From Sneathiella sp. (GTDB lineage: Bacteria > Pseudomonadota > Alphaproteobacteria > Sneathiellales > Sneathiellaceae): a stretch of DNA of 47,729 nucleotides. Shown piece by piece: positions 17,847 through 27,377 of the stretch (position 1 is the first letter of the stretch; every line of letters begins with the position of its first letter). The stretch spans positions 1-47,729 of the forward strand of contig JAIOYL010000006.1 in the NCBI GenBank assembly GCA_021741195.1, written 5' to 3'. A program made the translations under genes and the position numbers. The notes beneath the pieces are model-generated. The model saw only the letters and a list, made by a program, of their open reading frames with translations, was not told the DNA's origin and did no database searches.

Positions 17847-18650
17847 CTAACGCGCGGTATAGCCACCGTCGACGATAAATTCCGTCCCGGTGACGAAACC
17901 GGATTCGTCTGACGCAAGGAATAGAACCATCGAGGCGATCTCTTCCGGCCGTCCGAGGCGTCCCAGCGGATGCGATTGTTCCAGACGTCGTTGCTCCGTT
18001 TCCCTCGCGCTCTCTTCGATTTTATCGAACCGGCGCATGACCATCGGGGTTTCGATATAGCCCGGATGGACCGAGTTTACCCGAACGTTAAATCCGAGTT
18101 CCGCGCATTCTAGGGCGGCAGCCTTGGTGAACAAACGCACGCCACCCTTGCTCGCTGCATAGGCGGAAATGTTGGGCATGCCGACAAAACCGAGAACCGA
18201 TGAAATATTGATAATCGAGCCGCCGCCGTTCTCTTTCATCACGCGGACCGCGGCCTGAGTTCCCAGAAAAGTTCCGTCGAGATTGATCGAGATTGTCTGC
18301 CGCCAGAAATCGAGGTTTGTATCGAGAAGTGCTTTCGCTCGTCCGATGCCGGCTGAGTTGAGGAGAATATCGAGTCGGCCCCAGCGGGCAACGATCGCAT
18401 CGGTCACCGCTTTCCATTCCTCCGGGCTGACGACATCAAGGTTCATGTAAAACGCGTCGTACCCTTTCCCGACGAGGCTGGCGGCAAGCTCCGCTCCCTT
18501 TTCAGGTTCAATATCGGTGAGCGCCAGTTTCGCGCCTTCCCGCGCAAAGCGCTCAGCGGTCGCGCGGCCAATTCCGGAAGCCGCGCCTGAAATCAGCGCA
18601 ACTTTACCTTCAATCCGTCCTGGATCCTTGGCGTGATTTTCCCCTGCCAT
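17847..18650 (-). CDS. Short-chain dehydrogenase/reductase
   Basis: Classical NAD(P)-dependent SDR of 267 residues. The cofactor motif is SGAASGIG (about 20-27), and LLNSAGIG is a variant of the usual NNAG. The active-site Ser is in IINISSVLGF, and Tyr and Lys are in YAASKGG. The C-terminus IVDGGYTAR is typical. An aspartate after the second strand (LTDIEP) points to NAD(H). The substrate cannot be read from sequence; relatives act on 3-hydroxy or cyclic alcohols. A strong GGGGAGA site precedes the ATG at 18650. Neighbouring genes give no pathway clue. Confidence 0.85.
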   Translation of the reverse strand: MAGENHAKDPGRIEGKVALISGAASGIGRATAERFAREGAKLALTDIEPEKGAELAASLVGKGYDAFYMNLDVVSPEEWKAVTDAIVARWGRLDILLNSAGIGRAKALLDTNLDFWRQTISINLDGTFLGTQAAVRVMKENGGGSIINISSVLGFVGMPNISAYAASKGGVRLFTKAAALECAELGFNVRVNSVHPGYIETPMVMRRFDKIEESARETEQRRLEQSHPLGRLGRPEEIASMVLFLASDESGFVTGTEFIVDGGYTAR

Positions 18651-18725
18651 ATTTTTCTCCCCATTTTCTTATTATTGTCCGGAGAGTGTGCAGGAAGCGC
18701 GAAAAGGGTGCAAGCCCCATCCGTC

Positions 18726-19922
18726 TTAAGCCGCCGCTCTTTTTAAAATATAGGTTACGACAGGCGTGTGCCCCTTAAGCTCTGTCTCTCCACGTGGTAC
18801 CAAGGTGAAGTCGCCCCCCAGCAAATCGGCGGTATCCTTTGAGAGCCATATTTGGCCCGGCTCTGCTGCCTGCTGCAGGCGGGCTGCAATATTGACGGCG
18901 TCGCCCCAGATATCATAGGAATATTTGGCATGCCCGATCACACCGGCAACAACCGACCCTGTATTTACCCCGACCCGTATGCCAAGGCCGTGATATTGCG
19001 TGGCGCAGATGGCGGTCATATAGGAAACTGTCTCGCAGGCGAAATTGGCGGCGTTCGCGGCATTTTTTTCCGGTTCCCCCTGCAATCCACCGCAGACCAT
19101 ATAGGCATCCCCGATCGTCTTGATCTTTTCAAGTCCATAGCGGGCGGCCATTTCATCAAATGTCGAGAAAATCTGATCTAGTAACGTCACAATTTCTTCC
19201 GGCGTCTTGTTCATGGAATAATTCGTGAAGCCGGAGATATCGGCAAACAGGATCGTGACATTGTCGAGCCGGTCGGCGATCGGACGCTGCTCCTGCTTTA
19301 ACCGCTCGCCGATGGCTTCCGGCAACATGTTACAGATCAGATCTTCAGAGCGCTGGCGTTCCTTTGCCAGCAGATCGTAAGTCCGATCCTTCTGACCGAC
19401 GAAATAGTTGAGCAATACAAAGGCGACAATGGATACACCGCTTAAATTCATGACAAACAAGGCGGTGACCAGCTCGGGTGGTAATTGGTTATCCGGCGCC
19501 ACTGCAGAAGAGCCGATCGTGGCACCGACGGCCACCAGCAGAATAAAGGCAATAAACCATCGGGCGGCGACCTGGCGGTTCGCGAAAACGAACGCGCCCA
19601 TCGGGCTGATCAGGGACCATATGACGACGGCAGAGGAATTGACAAATCCGCCCAGCTCCCACATCAGCAGGAAAGGCAACATAAGTGACAGGAAAAGCTG
19701 GCTCGTGCGGAGAAGCGTGAACCCTTTCTCGTGACGGAAGAGGGCGAGAGAAATAAAGGAAATTACCGCGAAGCTCCAGGGGATGGCGGCCGCCCTGAAC
19801 TCTCCGAAATAGGCATAGAGCCCGCCCCAGAAAACGGCGGCGATTGCCATCATCAGCGCTGACAACACAAGCAGGCGGTGCGACAGTTCCTTGTTTTCAG
19901 ACATTTTCGGAGGCATATTCAT
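18726..19922 (-). CDS. Membrane-anchored class III adenylyl cyclase
   Basis: Makes cAMP from ATP. About 398 residues from the ATG at 19922 (a TTG at 19931 and ATGs at 19916 and 19904 are alternatives). The N-terminal half has about six hydrophobic membrane segments with short loops, a membrane sensor region without a named domain. A short coiled linker leads to the cyclase domain: metal-binding Asp in ILFADISGFT, the GLEKIKTIGDAYMVCGG segment with the second Asp, and GIRVGVNTGSVVAGVIG. The adenine-selecting Lys (EKIKTIGD) and Asp (YDIWGDAVN) favour ATP over GTP. It stands between the SDR and xthA genes. Confidence 0.88.
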   Translation of the reverse strand: MNMPPKMSENKELSHRLLVLSALMMAIAAVFWGGLYAYFGEFRAAAIPWSFAVISFISLALFRHEKGFTLLRTSQLFLSLMLPFLLMWELGGFVNSSAVVIWSLISPMGAFVFANRQVAARWFIAFILLVAVGATIGSSAVAPDNQLPPELVTALFVMNLSGVSIVAFVLLNYFVGQKDRTYDLLAKERQRSEDLICNMLPEAIGERLKQEQRPIADRLDNVTILFADISGFTNYSMNKTPEEIVTLLDQIFSTFDEMAARYGLEKIKTIGDAYMVCGGLQGEPEKNAANAANFACETVSYMTAICATQYHGLGIRVGVNTGSVVAGVIGHAKYSYDIWGDAVNIAARLQQAAEPGQIWLSKDTADLLGGDFTLVPRGETELKGHTPVVTYILKRAAA

Positions 19923-20014
19923 CAATGGCAATTCCAGTTGACTTCGCTGGGGTCTGCGGCCAGTTGATTATCCCCATCTCTGTGCCGTGGACAAGTCAAA
20001 TGAAACAGATAATT

Positions 20015-20827
20015 TCAGGCCAGCCCGGTGAAGTCAAAATCGACGATGACCGGTGCATGGTCAGAGGGCTTTTCCCAACCGCGCGGCTCCAGATGAACAT
20101 TCATGGATTTAAGATGCGGTTTCAATGCGGGCGTCACCCAGACATGATCGAGCCGTCGTCCCTTGTTTGCGGCTTTCCAGTCGCGGGCACGATAGCTCCA
20201 CCATGAAAAGAGCGGTTCCGGTTCGGGCGTGAAATGGCGCATCGCGTCGACCCAGTCATGAGAGGCATAAATCCGTTCCATATGCTCAACTTCAATCGGC
20301 GTATGGCTGACGACTTTCAGGAGTTGCTTGTGGTTCCAGACGTCGGTTTCAAATGGTGCGACATTAAGATCGCCAACGAGGATCAGTTTGTTATCCGCAG
20401 ATTGACGCTCATTAAACCAGGCCGTCATCTCGTTCATGAAATCGAGTTTGTGGGCGAATTTGTCGTTAAGATCGGCATCTGCGATATCGCCGCCGGAGGG
20501 CACATAGAAGTTATTGATCTCAACACCGTTTTCCAAGGTGATCGCGAGATGGCGCTTGTCATCCTTGCCGCACCACTGGCGGCTGTCGGCCGGGGTAAAG
20601 GGAAGTTTTGAGAAAATAGCGACGCCGTTATAACTCTTCTGCCCGGCGATAACATGGTGGTCATACCCCAGCTTGGTAAAAGCTTTGAGCGGGAACTCGT
20701 TGTCCGTCACCTTGGTTTCCTGCAGGCATAGAATGTCGGGATTGGTATCAGTGATGAACTGTTCGACATGATCCAGCCGGGCTCGCACAGAATTGACGTT
20801 CCAGGTTACAAGGCGCAATTTTCTCAT
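20015..20827 (-). CDS. xthA: Exodeoxyribonuclease III
   Basis: Mg-dependent apurinic/apyrimidinic endonuclease and 3'-5' exonuclease of base-excision repair. It is 270 residues, the normal length. Family motifs are all visible: TWNVNSVRARL with the first metal ligand Asn, LCLQETKV with the catalytic Glu near 37, the YNGVAIFSK strand, LVGDLNVAP with the Asp/Asn pair, RLDHVWVTP, and SDHAPVIVDF with the catalytic His. The start MRKLRLVTWN is standard. It lies 24 bases downstream of an unknown acidic protein gene in a row that continues up to lolA and ftsK. Confidence 0.95.
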   Translation of the reverse strand: MRKLRLVTWNVNSVRARLDHVEQFITDTNPDILCLQETKVTDNEFPLKAFTKLGYDHHVIAGQKSYNGVAIFSKLPFTPADSRQWCGKDDKRHLAITLENGVEINNFYVPSGGDIADADLNDKFAHKLDFMNEMTAWFNERQSADNKLILVGDLNVAPFETDVWNHKQLLKVVSHTPIEVEHMERIYASHDWVDAMRHFTPEPEPLFSWWSYRARDWKAANKGRRLDHVWVTPALKPHLKSMNVHLEPRGWEKPSDHAPVIVDFDFTGLA

Positions 20828-20851
20828 TCTCGGGCTCTCATCGGTAATTTG

Positions 20852-21445
20852 TCAGAATATATTAAAGCTGTTGCCGGTTATGGCAATCGGCCAGTGCCCC
20901 TGCTCGAACAGCTTGTATTTGAGGGCAAACGGGTGGGTATCTTCCTCGCCAGCGGCGAGCACGAGTGCCGCCTGATGGCAGCCCTGTAGCGCCGAGCCGA
21001 TTGCGGCGCGCACAAGTTCCTGATCCTCAATCCCGAGTTCATCGGTGACCGCTTCAACGGCGGGGGTGATAATCTCCGAGGCTGTCGCGGAGACATGGGT
21101 GAGGGCGAGATTGAGGTCTTCTTCGCTCATCAGTTCAAGCGCCTGGGTAGTGAGGCCCATGCGAAGCTGCTCTTCCGCTTCCCACCAGTCGCTGTTCCAG
21201 TCCGGATTGGTAGCTGCATAGGCGGCGTCGTCCCAGTTCTCAACCTCGGCAACGAACGCATCGGGAAACCCGAGCCTTTCCATATAGTCCCGCGCCGTCA
21301 GATGGGCGCTTCGGTTCAGCGGATCGCCGACGGCGGTAAACCAGGGGATGGAGGGGATTAATTTGTTGAAACGAACGACGGACACCAGGGTCGGATAATC
21401 TTCAATATCCGGCATCTCGTCTTCAAAATCGTCGTCGTAATCCAT
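20852..21445 (-). CDS. Conserved acidic hypothetical protein
   Basis: Not recognised. About 197 residues from the ATG at 21445, opening with the acidic run MDYDDDFEDEMPDIEDYP; the frame stays open to 21487, so a longer start is possible. It is soluble, rich in acidic and aromatic residues (WDDAAYAATNPDWNSDWWEAEEQ), and mostly helical, with no signal peptide. The second half (EIITPAVEAVTDELGIED, then ALQGCHQAALVLAAGEEDTHPF) looks like a folded helical domain. Its place between lolA and xthA is the only context; no function is proposed. Confidence 0.65.
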   Translation of the reverse strand: MDYDDDFEDEMPDIEDYPTLVSVVRFNKLIPSIPWFTAVGDPLNRSAHLTARDYMERLGFPDAFVAEVENWDDAAYAATNPDWNSDWWEAEEQLRMGLTTQALELMSEEDLNLALTHVSATASEIITPAVEAVTDELGIEDQELVRAAIGSALQGCHQAALVLAAGEEDTHPFALKYKLFEQGHWPIAITGNSFNIF

Positions 21446-21509
21446 GGAAGTCTCTGTCTTTGCGGGAACCGGCAGAATATCTAGCATGGATCAGGTTGTA
21501 AATTCATGC

Positions 21510-22130
21510 TTATTCGTAGTCACTGTCGAAGAAGGTGAAAAGCTTGCCTTCCAGTTTGACATTTTTCTGCATATTGCCAAGACTGATGCTTGTCACATTC
21601 CCTTGCGCGTCGGTGACGAGCCATTGACGCAGCTGTAGTGGATTATCGCTGAAAATCAGGACGATATTTCCTTCATCAGGGTTTTCCGTATCGACAATCA
21701 TGAGGCGGAGGGTGTTGGCCTCATGCTCGACCTTGGTGACCGTGACATCACCGCTCAGCTTGACGTTCTCGCGCAACAGGACGTTGACCGGTGTTGCCGA
21801 GAGAGGAAGGCGTGTTGTTTCCTTGAGCTCCTTATCGTGGAACACCAGCCACAAACCATCCGCGACCACCAGAATTTGCGCAGGCGGTTTGTATTCGAAG
21901 CGCATCCGACCGGGCTTGCGCATGTATACCTCCCCCTCCGCAATCCCGCCGGCTGAGTCAATTTGGAGAAAGTCGGCCTGCATTGAATTTATCGTATCGA
22001 GATAGGCCTCAACGCGGGCGATTTGCGCCCTGTCGTCTGCTCCAAGTGCCGCCGAGGCGGGCAAAGACGGCCCGATGATCATCAGCAGGCTGGCGAATAA
22101 GAGGCAGGTTGATTTCAGCAAAAAACGCAT
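21510..22130 (-). CDS. lolA: Outer-membrane lipoprotein carrier LolA-like
   Basis: Periplasmic carrier that takes lipoproteins from LolCDE to the outer membrane. It has 206 residues: an N-terminal signal peptide (MRFLLKSTCLLFASLLMIIG, cleavage expected near PASA at residue 27), then a LolA half-barrel domain. This is identified by YLDTINSMQADFLQID, the MRKPGRMRFEYKPP strand, GLWLVFHDKEL, and the closing LRQWLVTDAQG. The neighbours ftsK (upstream) and xthA (downstream) match alphaproteobacterial gene order. The LolA superfamily has other members of similar fold, so the exact cargo is inferred. Confidence 0.85.
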   Translation of the reverse strand: MRFLLKSTCLLFASLLMIIGPSLPASAALGADDRAQIARVEAYLDTINSMQADFLQIDSAGGIAEGEVYMRKPGRMRFEYKPPAQILVVADGLWLVFHDKELKETTRLPLSATPVNVLLRENVKLSGDVTVTKVEHEANTLRLMIVDTENPDEGNIVLIFSDNPLQLRQWLVTDAQGNVTSISLGNMQKNVKLEGKLFTFFDSDYE

Positions 22131-22230
22131 GTCTATCTCAATTTCGTATTAATTTTAAACGGCATCCTACGGGATGTTCTTCAGATATGGGGCTACCGCG
22201 TCGAATTGCCAGCGAAAACAGCCAACAGCT

Positions 22231-24615
22231 CTAGCGTTCCCGATCGTCGATATCGCGGGCAAGCACTTCGCGTTTGCCGACATGGTTGGCTGAGCCGATC
22301 ACACCCTCCTTTTCCATCTGGTCGATGATACGCGCTGCGCGGTTATAGCCAATCTGCAGGTGGCGCTGCACGAAACTGGTGGAGGCCTTTCGTTCCCGGC
22401 AAACAAGTTCGACGGCGCGGTCATAAAGTTCATCCCCACTGCTGCCGCCGGACCCACCGCCCATCATGCTGTCAAAATCCCCCTGATCCTCTTCGGTAAC
22501 CTCTTGCTTGTAGTCCGGTTCACCTTGAGCCTTAAGGAAGCTGACCACCTGTTCCACTTCTTCGTCCGAAACGAAGGGGCCATGGACACGCTGGACGCGT
22601 CCGGCACCCGGCATGTAGAGCATGTCGCCCTGTCCCAGAAGCTGCTCAGCCCCTTGTTCGCCGAGGACTGTCCGGCTATCGATTTTGGAGGTGACCTGAA
22701 AACTGATCCGGGTCGGGAAGTTGGCCTTGATGGTGCCGGTAATGACGTCGACGGAAGGCCTTTGCGTTGCCATGATCACATGCAGGCCAGCGGCGCGCGC
22801 CATCTGTGCAAGACGCTGCACCGCAACTTCGATTTCCTTGCCCGCCACCATCATCAAGTCGGCCATTTCGTCGACGATGATGACGATCATCGGCAGTGGC
22901 TCGGTATCAAGCGCCCGTTCTTCAAATACCGGCTCACCTGTAGCCGTGTCGAAACCTGTCTGTACCGTACGCTTCAGGATTTCGCCTTTTTTCTTGGCAT
23001 CGCGGATGCGCTGGTTATAGCCATCGACATTGCGCACGCCGAGTTCTGCCATCTTGCGGTAGCGGTCTTCCATTTCCTTGACTGCCCATTTAAGCGCGAC
23101 AATGGCTTTTCCGGGCTCCGTCACCACAGGCGCGAGCAGATGCGGAATTCCGTCATAGACCGACAATTCCAGCATTTTCGGATCGATCATAATGAAGCGG
23201 CATTCTTCCGGCGACAACCGGTAAAGCAGGGACAGGATCATTGTGTTGACCGCGACGGATTTACCCGATCCGGTCGTGCCCGCGATCAGCAGATGCGGCA
23301 TGCGGGCGAGGTCAGCCACCACCAGATCGCCACTGATGTCCTTGCCGAGCGCGAGTGTGAGCTTGGAGCTGGTACTCTCATAGGCCGCCGCAGAGAGTAG
23401 TTCGCGGAGATACACGGTCTCCCGGCGCTGGTTCGGAAGCTCGATCCCGATGGCATTACGGCCCGGAATGACTGCGATACGTGTTGAGATCGCGCTCATC
23501 GAACGCGCGATATCGTCAGCGAGCCCAATCACGCGCGAGCTTTTCAGGCCGGGCGCCGGTTCCAGTTCATACAGGGTGACGACGGGACCCGGACGAACTC
23601 GGCTGATGTCGCCCTTGATCCCGTAATCGTCCAGCACGGATTCCAGCAGCCGGGCGTTCTTGGACAACGCTTCTTCGCTGACAGGTTTGGATACCAGCTT
23701 CCTGTCAGGAAGCGACAACAGGTCAAGCGGTGGGAGCTGATATTCTCCGGCGGGTCCAAGATTGAGGGCGGGCTGCTTTTCCGCCGCCACGCGTTTTCCA
23801 ATCACGGCGCCTGCTTTACGTTGTTCAATTTGCGGCTCCGCCGCTTTGCGGACCAACGGTACTTTAGCTTTTTTCAGGCGCGATTTCTTTTTTGGCGCGG
23901 GACCGTCATCGTCAAGTCCATCAAGATCGCCATCTTCATCCAAGTCCTTTCCGCTCCGGAACTTGAAATCCCTAAGATAACCCGGAGCCAGGAGCAACGT
24001 TTGCAGGACGGCTCTGAAGGAAAGGCCCATAACCCGCCATTCCTGACCCGATACACCGAATGAAACCAGAAGCAGCAGTGCCGCAATAACCAGAAGAACG
24101 GGGCCGAGAATAGCCGGGTGAATGGCCAGGTTGATCTGCTGCCCGGCGACGATGATTGAATTAAAAATGACCTCGCCAACGATACCGCCATAACCGGAAT
24201 TGAGCGGCCATCCGTCCGCGACCGGCAGCGCCGCGAGCGTTGCCGCGGCAAATGAAATGCCAAAGGGTAGCACCGCAAGGTGAATCCAGCCCCAGCGCAG
24301 TCCCCGGTGCGACATGACGCGCCAGGACCATGCGATCAGGCCAAGGATCAGGGCTACCGAGCCAAATCCTACTGTTTGCAATAAAAGATCCGCAAGATGC
24401 GCGCCCGGCCGTCCCAGCAGATTAGTCGCGGCATTTGCCGTCGCATGATTGAAGTTGGGATCGTCGGGTGAATAAGTGACAAGTGACAGGGTGCAGATTA
24501 GCGCCAGCAGCAGCAGCACCAGCCCTCCCAGTTCAATCAACCGCCTATGAATAAAATCCACGCTGCCGGTTGGCAAAAGGGAAATGGATTTGGAGCCTCT
24601 TGTTTTAAACATCAT
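22231..24615 (-). CDS. ftsK: DNA translocase FtsK
   Basis: Septum-bound dsDNA pump that clears chromosome termini during division and activates XerCD at dif. It has 794 residues. Four hydrophobic membrane segments fill about 25-190. The linker is short (about 220-300), with acidic then basic stretches. The motor follows: Walker A GTTGSGKS at about 446-453 and Walker B IVIIVDEMADLMM near 577-589. The winged-helix gamma domain, which reads KOPS sequences, is at the C-terminus (about 725-790; STSFVQRHLQIGYNRAARIID). The short linker is common in Alphaproteobacteria. It starts 9 bases after the aminotransferase stop on the same strand. Confidence 0.96.
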   Translation of the reverse strand: MMFKTRGSKSISLLPTGSVDFIHRRLIELGGLVLLLLALICTLSLVTYSPDDPNFNHATANAATNLLGRPGAHLADLLLQTVGFGSVALILGLIAWSWRVMSHRGLRWGWIHLAVLPFGISFAAATLAALPVADGWPLNSGYGGIVGEVIFNSIIVAGQQINLAIHPAILGPVLLVIAALLLLVSFGVSGQEWRVMGLSFRAVLQTLLLAPGYLRDFKFRSGKDLDEDGDLDGLDDDGPAPKKKSRLKKAKVPLVRKAAEPQIEQRKAGAVIGKRVAAEKQPALNLGPAGEYQLPPLDLLSLPDRKLVSKPVSEEALSKNARLLESVLDDYGIKGDISRVRPGPVVTLYELEPAPGLKSSRVIGLADDIARSMSAISTRIAVIPGRNAIGIELPNQRRETVYLRELLSAAAYESTSSKLTLALGKDISGDLVVADLARMPHLLIAGTTGSGKSVAVNTMILSLLYRLSPEECRFIMIDPKMLELSVYDGIPHLLAPVVTEPGKAIVALKWAVKEMEDRYRKMAELGVRNVDGYNQRIRDAKKKGEILKRTVQTGFDTATGEPVFEERALDTEPLPMIVIIVDEMADLMMVAGKEIEVAVQRLAQMARAAGLHVIMATQRPSVDVITGTIKANFPTRISFQVTSKIDSRTVLGEQGAEQLLGQGDMLYMPGAGRVQRVHGPFVSDEEVEQVVSFLKAQGEPDYKQEVTEEDQGDFDSMMGGGSGGSSGDELYDRAVELVCRERKASTSFVQRHLQIGYNRAARIIDQMEKEGVIGSANHVGKREVLARDIDDRER

Positions 24616-24624
24616 ACCTTTATT

Positions 24625-25818
24625 CTATAAGCTATTGGCCAGTCTTGTTAAAGCCTCTTTGGTATCGTCCTGGTTGGCAACCAGGGCGACCCGGATATAG
24701 GCATTGCCCGGATTTACGCCATCCGGACCGGTGACGCTGAGATAGCGGCCAGGCAAGACGCGGATTGCTGCACGGGTCCATAAAGTTTTGGCTACCTCAA
24801 CGCCATCACCAACATCGAGCCAGAGAAAAAAGCCGCCCTGAGGTCGGTAAAAGCCGAAGCGGTAGCCCAGGATTTCCTCCGCAATGTCAAATTTCTTACG
24901 GTAAAGGTCCCGGTTCTCGTCAACATGGGCTTCGTCGCTCCACAACGCGGTTGCCGCCGCGCAAACCGGCAAGGGTGACGCGGCTCCGGCAAAATTGCGT
25001 AAGTTCAGGAAGGCCTTGATAACCGCCGTTTCACCAACGCAAAACCCCGAGCGCAGGCCCGCCGCGCTGGAGCGTTTTGAGAGCGAGTGAAAGGCGAGCA
25101 TATGATCGAGGCTGCCGCCCTCTTTCTTGCAAATCTCAAGAATACCTGTCGGTGGCTGGGCATCATAAATCTCCGAATAGCATTCATCCACGACCAGCAT
25201 GAAATCATGCTTTCTGGCAAGCATAAGCGCTTTTTTCAGATAGTCGTTGCTGGCGACTGTTCCTTGCGGGTTCGATGGATTGCAAAGATAAAATGCGGAA
25301 GCCTGGTCAAGCAAGTCAGGATCCATTGCGGCCAGATCGGGGAAAAAGTTAGTCGCTGGCCCAGCCGGTATAAATACGGCCTCCGCGCCCGCCATCACGG
25401 CCGCCGCGTGGTAAACATGATAATAGGGCGTGGGCAGTAGAATTACAGGCTTGGGCTGATTGTGACCGGCGCGCGCCGTAATCACCGCGGCAATCATGTA
25501 AAGTGCCTCCTTGGTGCCGTTGACGGGTGCGATATTCTGATCGGCGCGCACCATCCCGTCCGGTAGCCCATAGCGGCGCGCAAGCCAGGCCACAATAGCG
25601 TTGCGCATCTCATCCGTTCCGTTTACCGGAGGATATTTTCCGTACAAATGTTCACTTGCCCGCAATGCATCAATCATCAGCTGTGGTGGCCGGTGCTGAG
25701 GCTCGCCCACAGTCAAGATAAGCGGCTCCATGCCCGGCGCCGGGGCCAGCGGGTCAAGAAGCGTGCGCAGGGCTTCGAAAGGCGAGCCCCGCAATTGTAG
25801 CAGATCAGAATTTATCAT
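24625..25818 (-). CDS. PLP-dependent aminotransferase, class I/II
   Basis: Fold-type I aminotransferase of about 397 residues from the ATG at 25818. It resembles N-succinyl-diaminopimelate aminotransferase (DapC) of lysine and peptidoglycan synthesis: LTVGEPQHRPP, YPPVNGTDEMRNAIVAWL, PVNGTKEALY, LPTPYYHVY and FYLCNPSNPQGTVAS. The PLP-binding lysine is in HSLSKRSSAAGLRSGF. The substrate arginine lies near NAYIRVALV. Substrate is inferred from family resemblance; other keto acids are possible. The frame is open to 25875, but the upstream residues do not fit the family. Confidence 0.8.
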   Translation of the reverse strand: MINSDLLQLRGSPFEALRTLLDPLAPAPGMEPLILTVGEPQHRPPQLMIDALRASEHLYGKYPPVNGTDEMRNAIVAWLARRYGLPDGMVRADQNIAPVNGTKEALYMIAAVITARAGHNQPKPVILLPTPYYHVYHAAAVMAGAEAVFIPAGPATNFFPDLAAMDPDLLDQASAFYLCNPSNPQGTVASNDYLKKALMLARKHDFMLVVDECYSEIYDAQPPTGILEICKKEGGSLDHMLAFHSLSKRSSAAGLRSGFCVGETAVIKAFLNLRNFAGAASPLPVCAAATALWSDEAHVDENRDLYRKKFDIAEEILGYRFGFYRPQGGFFLWLDVGDGVEVAKTLWTRAAIRVLPGRYLSVTGPDGVNPGNAYIRVALVANQDDTKEALTRLANSL

Positions 25819-25964
25819 CTGGTTCGGATGCCGGTTACAAAGGGTATAAATCGGCCCCGAATCTAGATAAATCACCTAACGGATACAAGCCGCTTGACCT
25901 CAAGGCGAGTGATATTTAGGGATGCCTTGCTTTTATACCACTATTCAAGGGCGCCATGACGCAG

Positions 25965-27194
25965 CTAACGCAGGTCTTCCTCCGGATAGGCGCCGATTTT
26001 ATGGATACTGAGATCAGCACCAAGGAATTCGTCCTCCTGCGACAGACGGATGCCGCTGATCGCCTTGAGCAGACCATAGACGACGAAGCCGGCGAAGAGC
26101 GCGTAAGCACAGCCGAGGAGGCTGACAACCAGCTGGGCGACGAAACTGACACCGCCAAGGCCACCCAGAGCCTCAAGTCCGAAAATCCCGGCGGCAATGC
26201 CGCCCCAAAGACCGCAAAGTCCATGCAGCGGCCAGACACCGAGCACATCATCCACTTTCAGCCGGTTCTGGCAGAAAGTGAAGGCGACGACGAACAGCCC
26301 GCCAGCAATGCCGCCTGTCGCCAACGCGCCAAGAGGATGCATGATATCCGAGCCTGCGCAAACAGCGACGAGACCTGCTAGCGCGCCATTATGGACGAAA
26401 CCGGGATCGTTGCGCCCCGCAATCAGGGCAGCGATGATGCCGCCAACCATTGCCATTAAGGAGTTCACGGCGACAAGGCCGGAAATGCCGCCGATGGACT
26501 GGGCGCTCATGACATTAAAGCCGAACCATCCGATACAAAGGATCCAGGACCCAAGGGCGAGAAACGGGATATTGGAGGGAGGAATGCCAATCACGCGGCC
26601 TTCTGTTGTATAGCGACCGCGCCGGGCGCCAAGCAAAATAACGGCGCCGAGGGCAATCCAGCCACCGACGGCATGAACGACGATTGATCCTGCGAAATCG
26701 TGGAACCCGGCCCCAAACATGTTTTCGATGGCCTCCTGAAGGCCGAAATTCCCGTTCCAGATAATGCCTTCGAAAAAAGGATAGATCAGGGCAGTCAATA
26801 TCGCCGTTGCGGCAAGTTGTGGCCAGAATTTGGCGCGCTCTGCAATGCCGCCCGAAATAATGGCAGGGATCGCGGCAGCGAAGGTAAGCAGAAAGAAGAA
26901 TTTTACGAGGTCATAGCCATTACCGGCAAACGCGTAACCCTCCGCTTCCGCCTCGCCGGAGAGGACCGCGGCATTGACAAGAAAATCGACGCCATAGGCA
27001 ACCGAATAGCCAATAATGAAATAACTGACCGTAGAAACGCTGAAATCGACCAGGATCTTGACCAAGGCGTTGACCTGGTTTTTTCGGCGGACGGTGCCGA
27101 CCTCAAGAAAAGCGAAACCGGCATGCATGGCGAAAACAAGAATAGCGCCTAGTAGCACAAACAGGACGTCCGTGCCCGTAATTCCCTCAGACAT
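25965..27194 (-). CDS. Ammonium transporter (second Amt)
   Basis: Inner-membrane Amt/MEP/Rh channel for ammonium, 409 residues with 11 expected membrane segments. Family signatures are DFAGSIVVHAVGGWIALGA (first pore histidine) and WPLHGLCGLWGG (second pore histidine). It has no cleavable signal peptide, unlike AmtB next door, and it ends in a short acidic tail (EEDLR). It is not in the glnK-amtB unit: a 226-base gap separates them, and that gap holds its own sigma-54 promoter match (27252-27267) and inverted repeat. GGGAG lies 9 bases before the ATG. Confidence 0.93.
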   Translation of the reverse strand: MSEGITGTDVLFVLLGAILVFAMHAGFAFLEVGTVRRKNQVNALVKILVDFSVSTVSYFIIGYSVAYGVDFLVNAAVLSGEAEAEGYAFAGNGYDLVKFFFLLTFAAAIPAIISGGIAERAKFWPQLAATAILTALIYPFFEGIIWNGNFGLQEAIENMFGAGFHDFAGSIVVHAVGGWIALGAVILLGARRGRYTTEGRVIGIPPSNIPFLALGSWILCIGWFGFNVMSAQSIGGISGLVAVNSLMAMVGGIIAALIAGRNDPGFVHNGALAGLVAVCAGSDIMHPLGALATGGIAGGLFVVAFTFCQNRLKVDDVLGVWPLHGLCGLWGGIAAGIFGLEALGGLGGVSFVAQLVVSLLGCAYALFAGFVVYGLLKAISGIRLSQEDEFLGADLSIHKIGAYPEEDLR

Positions 27195-27251
27195 TCAACT
27201 AAACTCCCTCATAAAAAATACCGCGTTGGGGCGCGGATTGTATTTCACTGT

Positions 27252-27267
27252 ATCAAGGAGCGTGCCA
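27252..27267 (-). promoter_or_regulatory. Sigma-54-like promoter for the second amt gene
   Basis: The minus strand reads TGGCACGCTCCTTGAT. The -24 TGGCAC is perfect and spacing is correct; the -12 element is TTGA rather than TTGC, the same deviation as in the glnK promoter. The predicted start is near 27242, about 48 bases before the ATG at 27194. Confidence 0.65.
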
Positions 27268-27326
27268 AGAGAGATATGCTTATTTTTTCAGCGTTCTGGA
27301 TAACTGGAAACCGCAGTTAAACAGAT

Positions 27327-27372
27327 AATTGCCCAAATTCTAATCATTTTCATGATCAAAATTTGGGCAATT
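27327..27372. promoter_or_regulatory. Perfect 13-bp inverted repeat, candidate activator site for the second amt gene
   Basis: AATTGCCCAAATT (27327-27339) and AATTTGGGCAATT (27360-27372) are exact inverses with a 20-base spacer. Each arm carries the TTGCC-Y-AAA element seen upstream of glnK, urtA and the 90-residue gene. The pair begins 60 bases upstream of the -24 box at 27267. Confidence 0.55.
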
Positions 27373-27377
27373 GCCTT

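Noticed and set aside
22360-23400. 346-codon open frame on the plus strand opposite ftsK
   Set aside because: Antisense shadow of the well supported FtsK motor domain.
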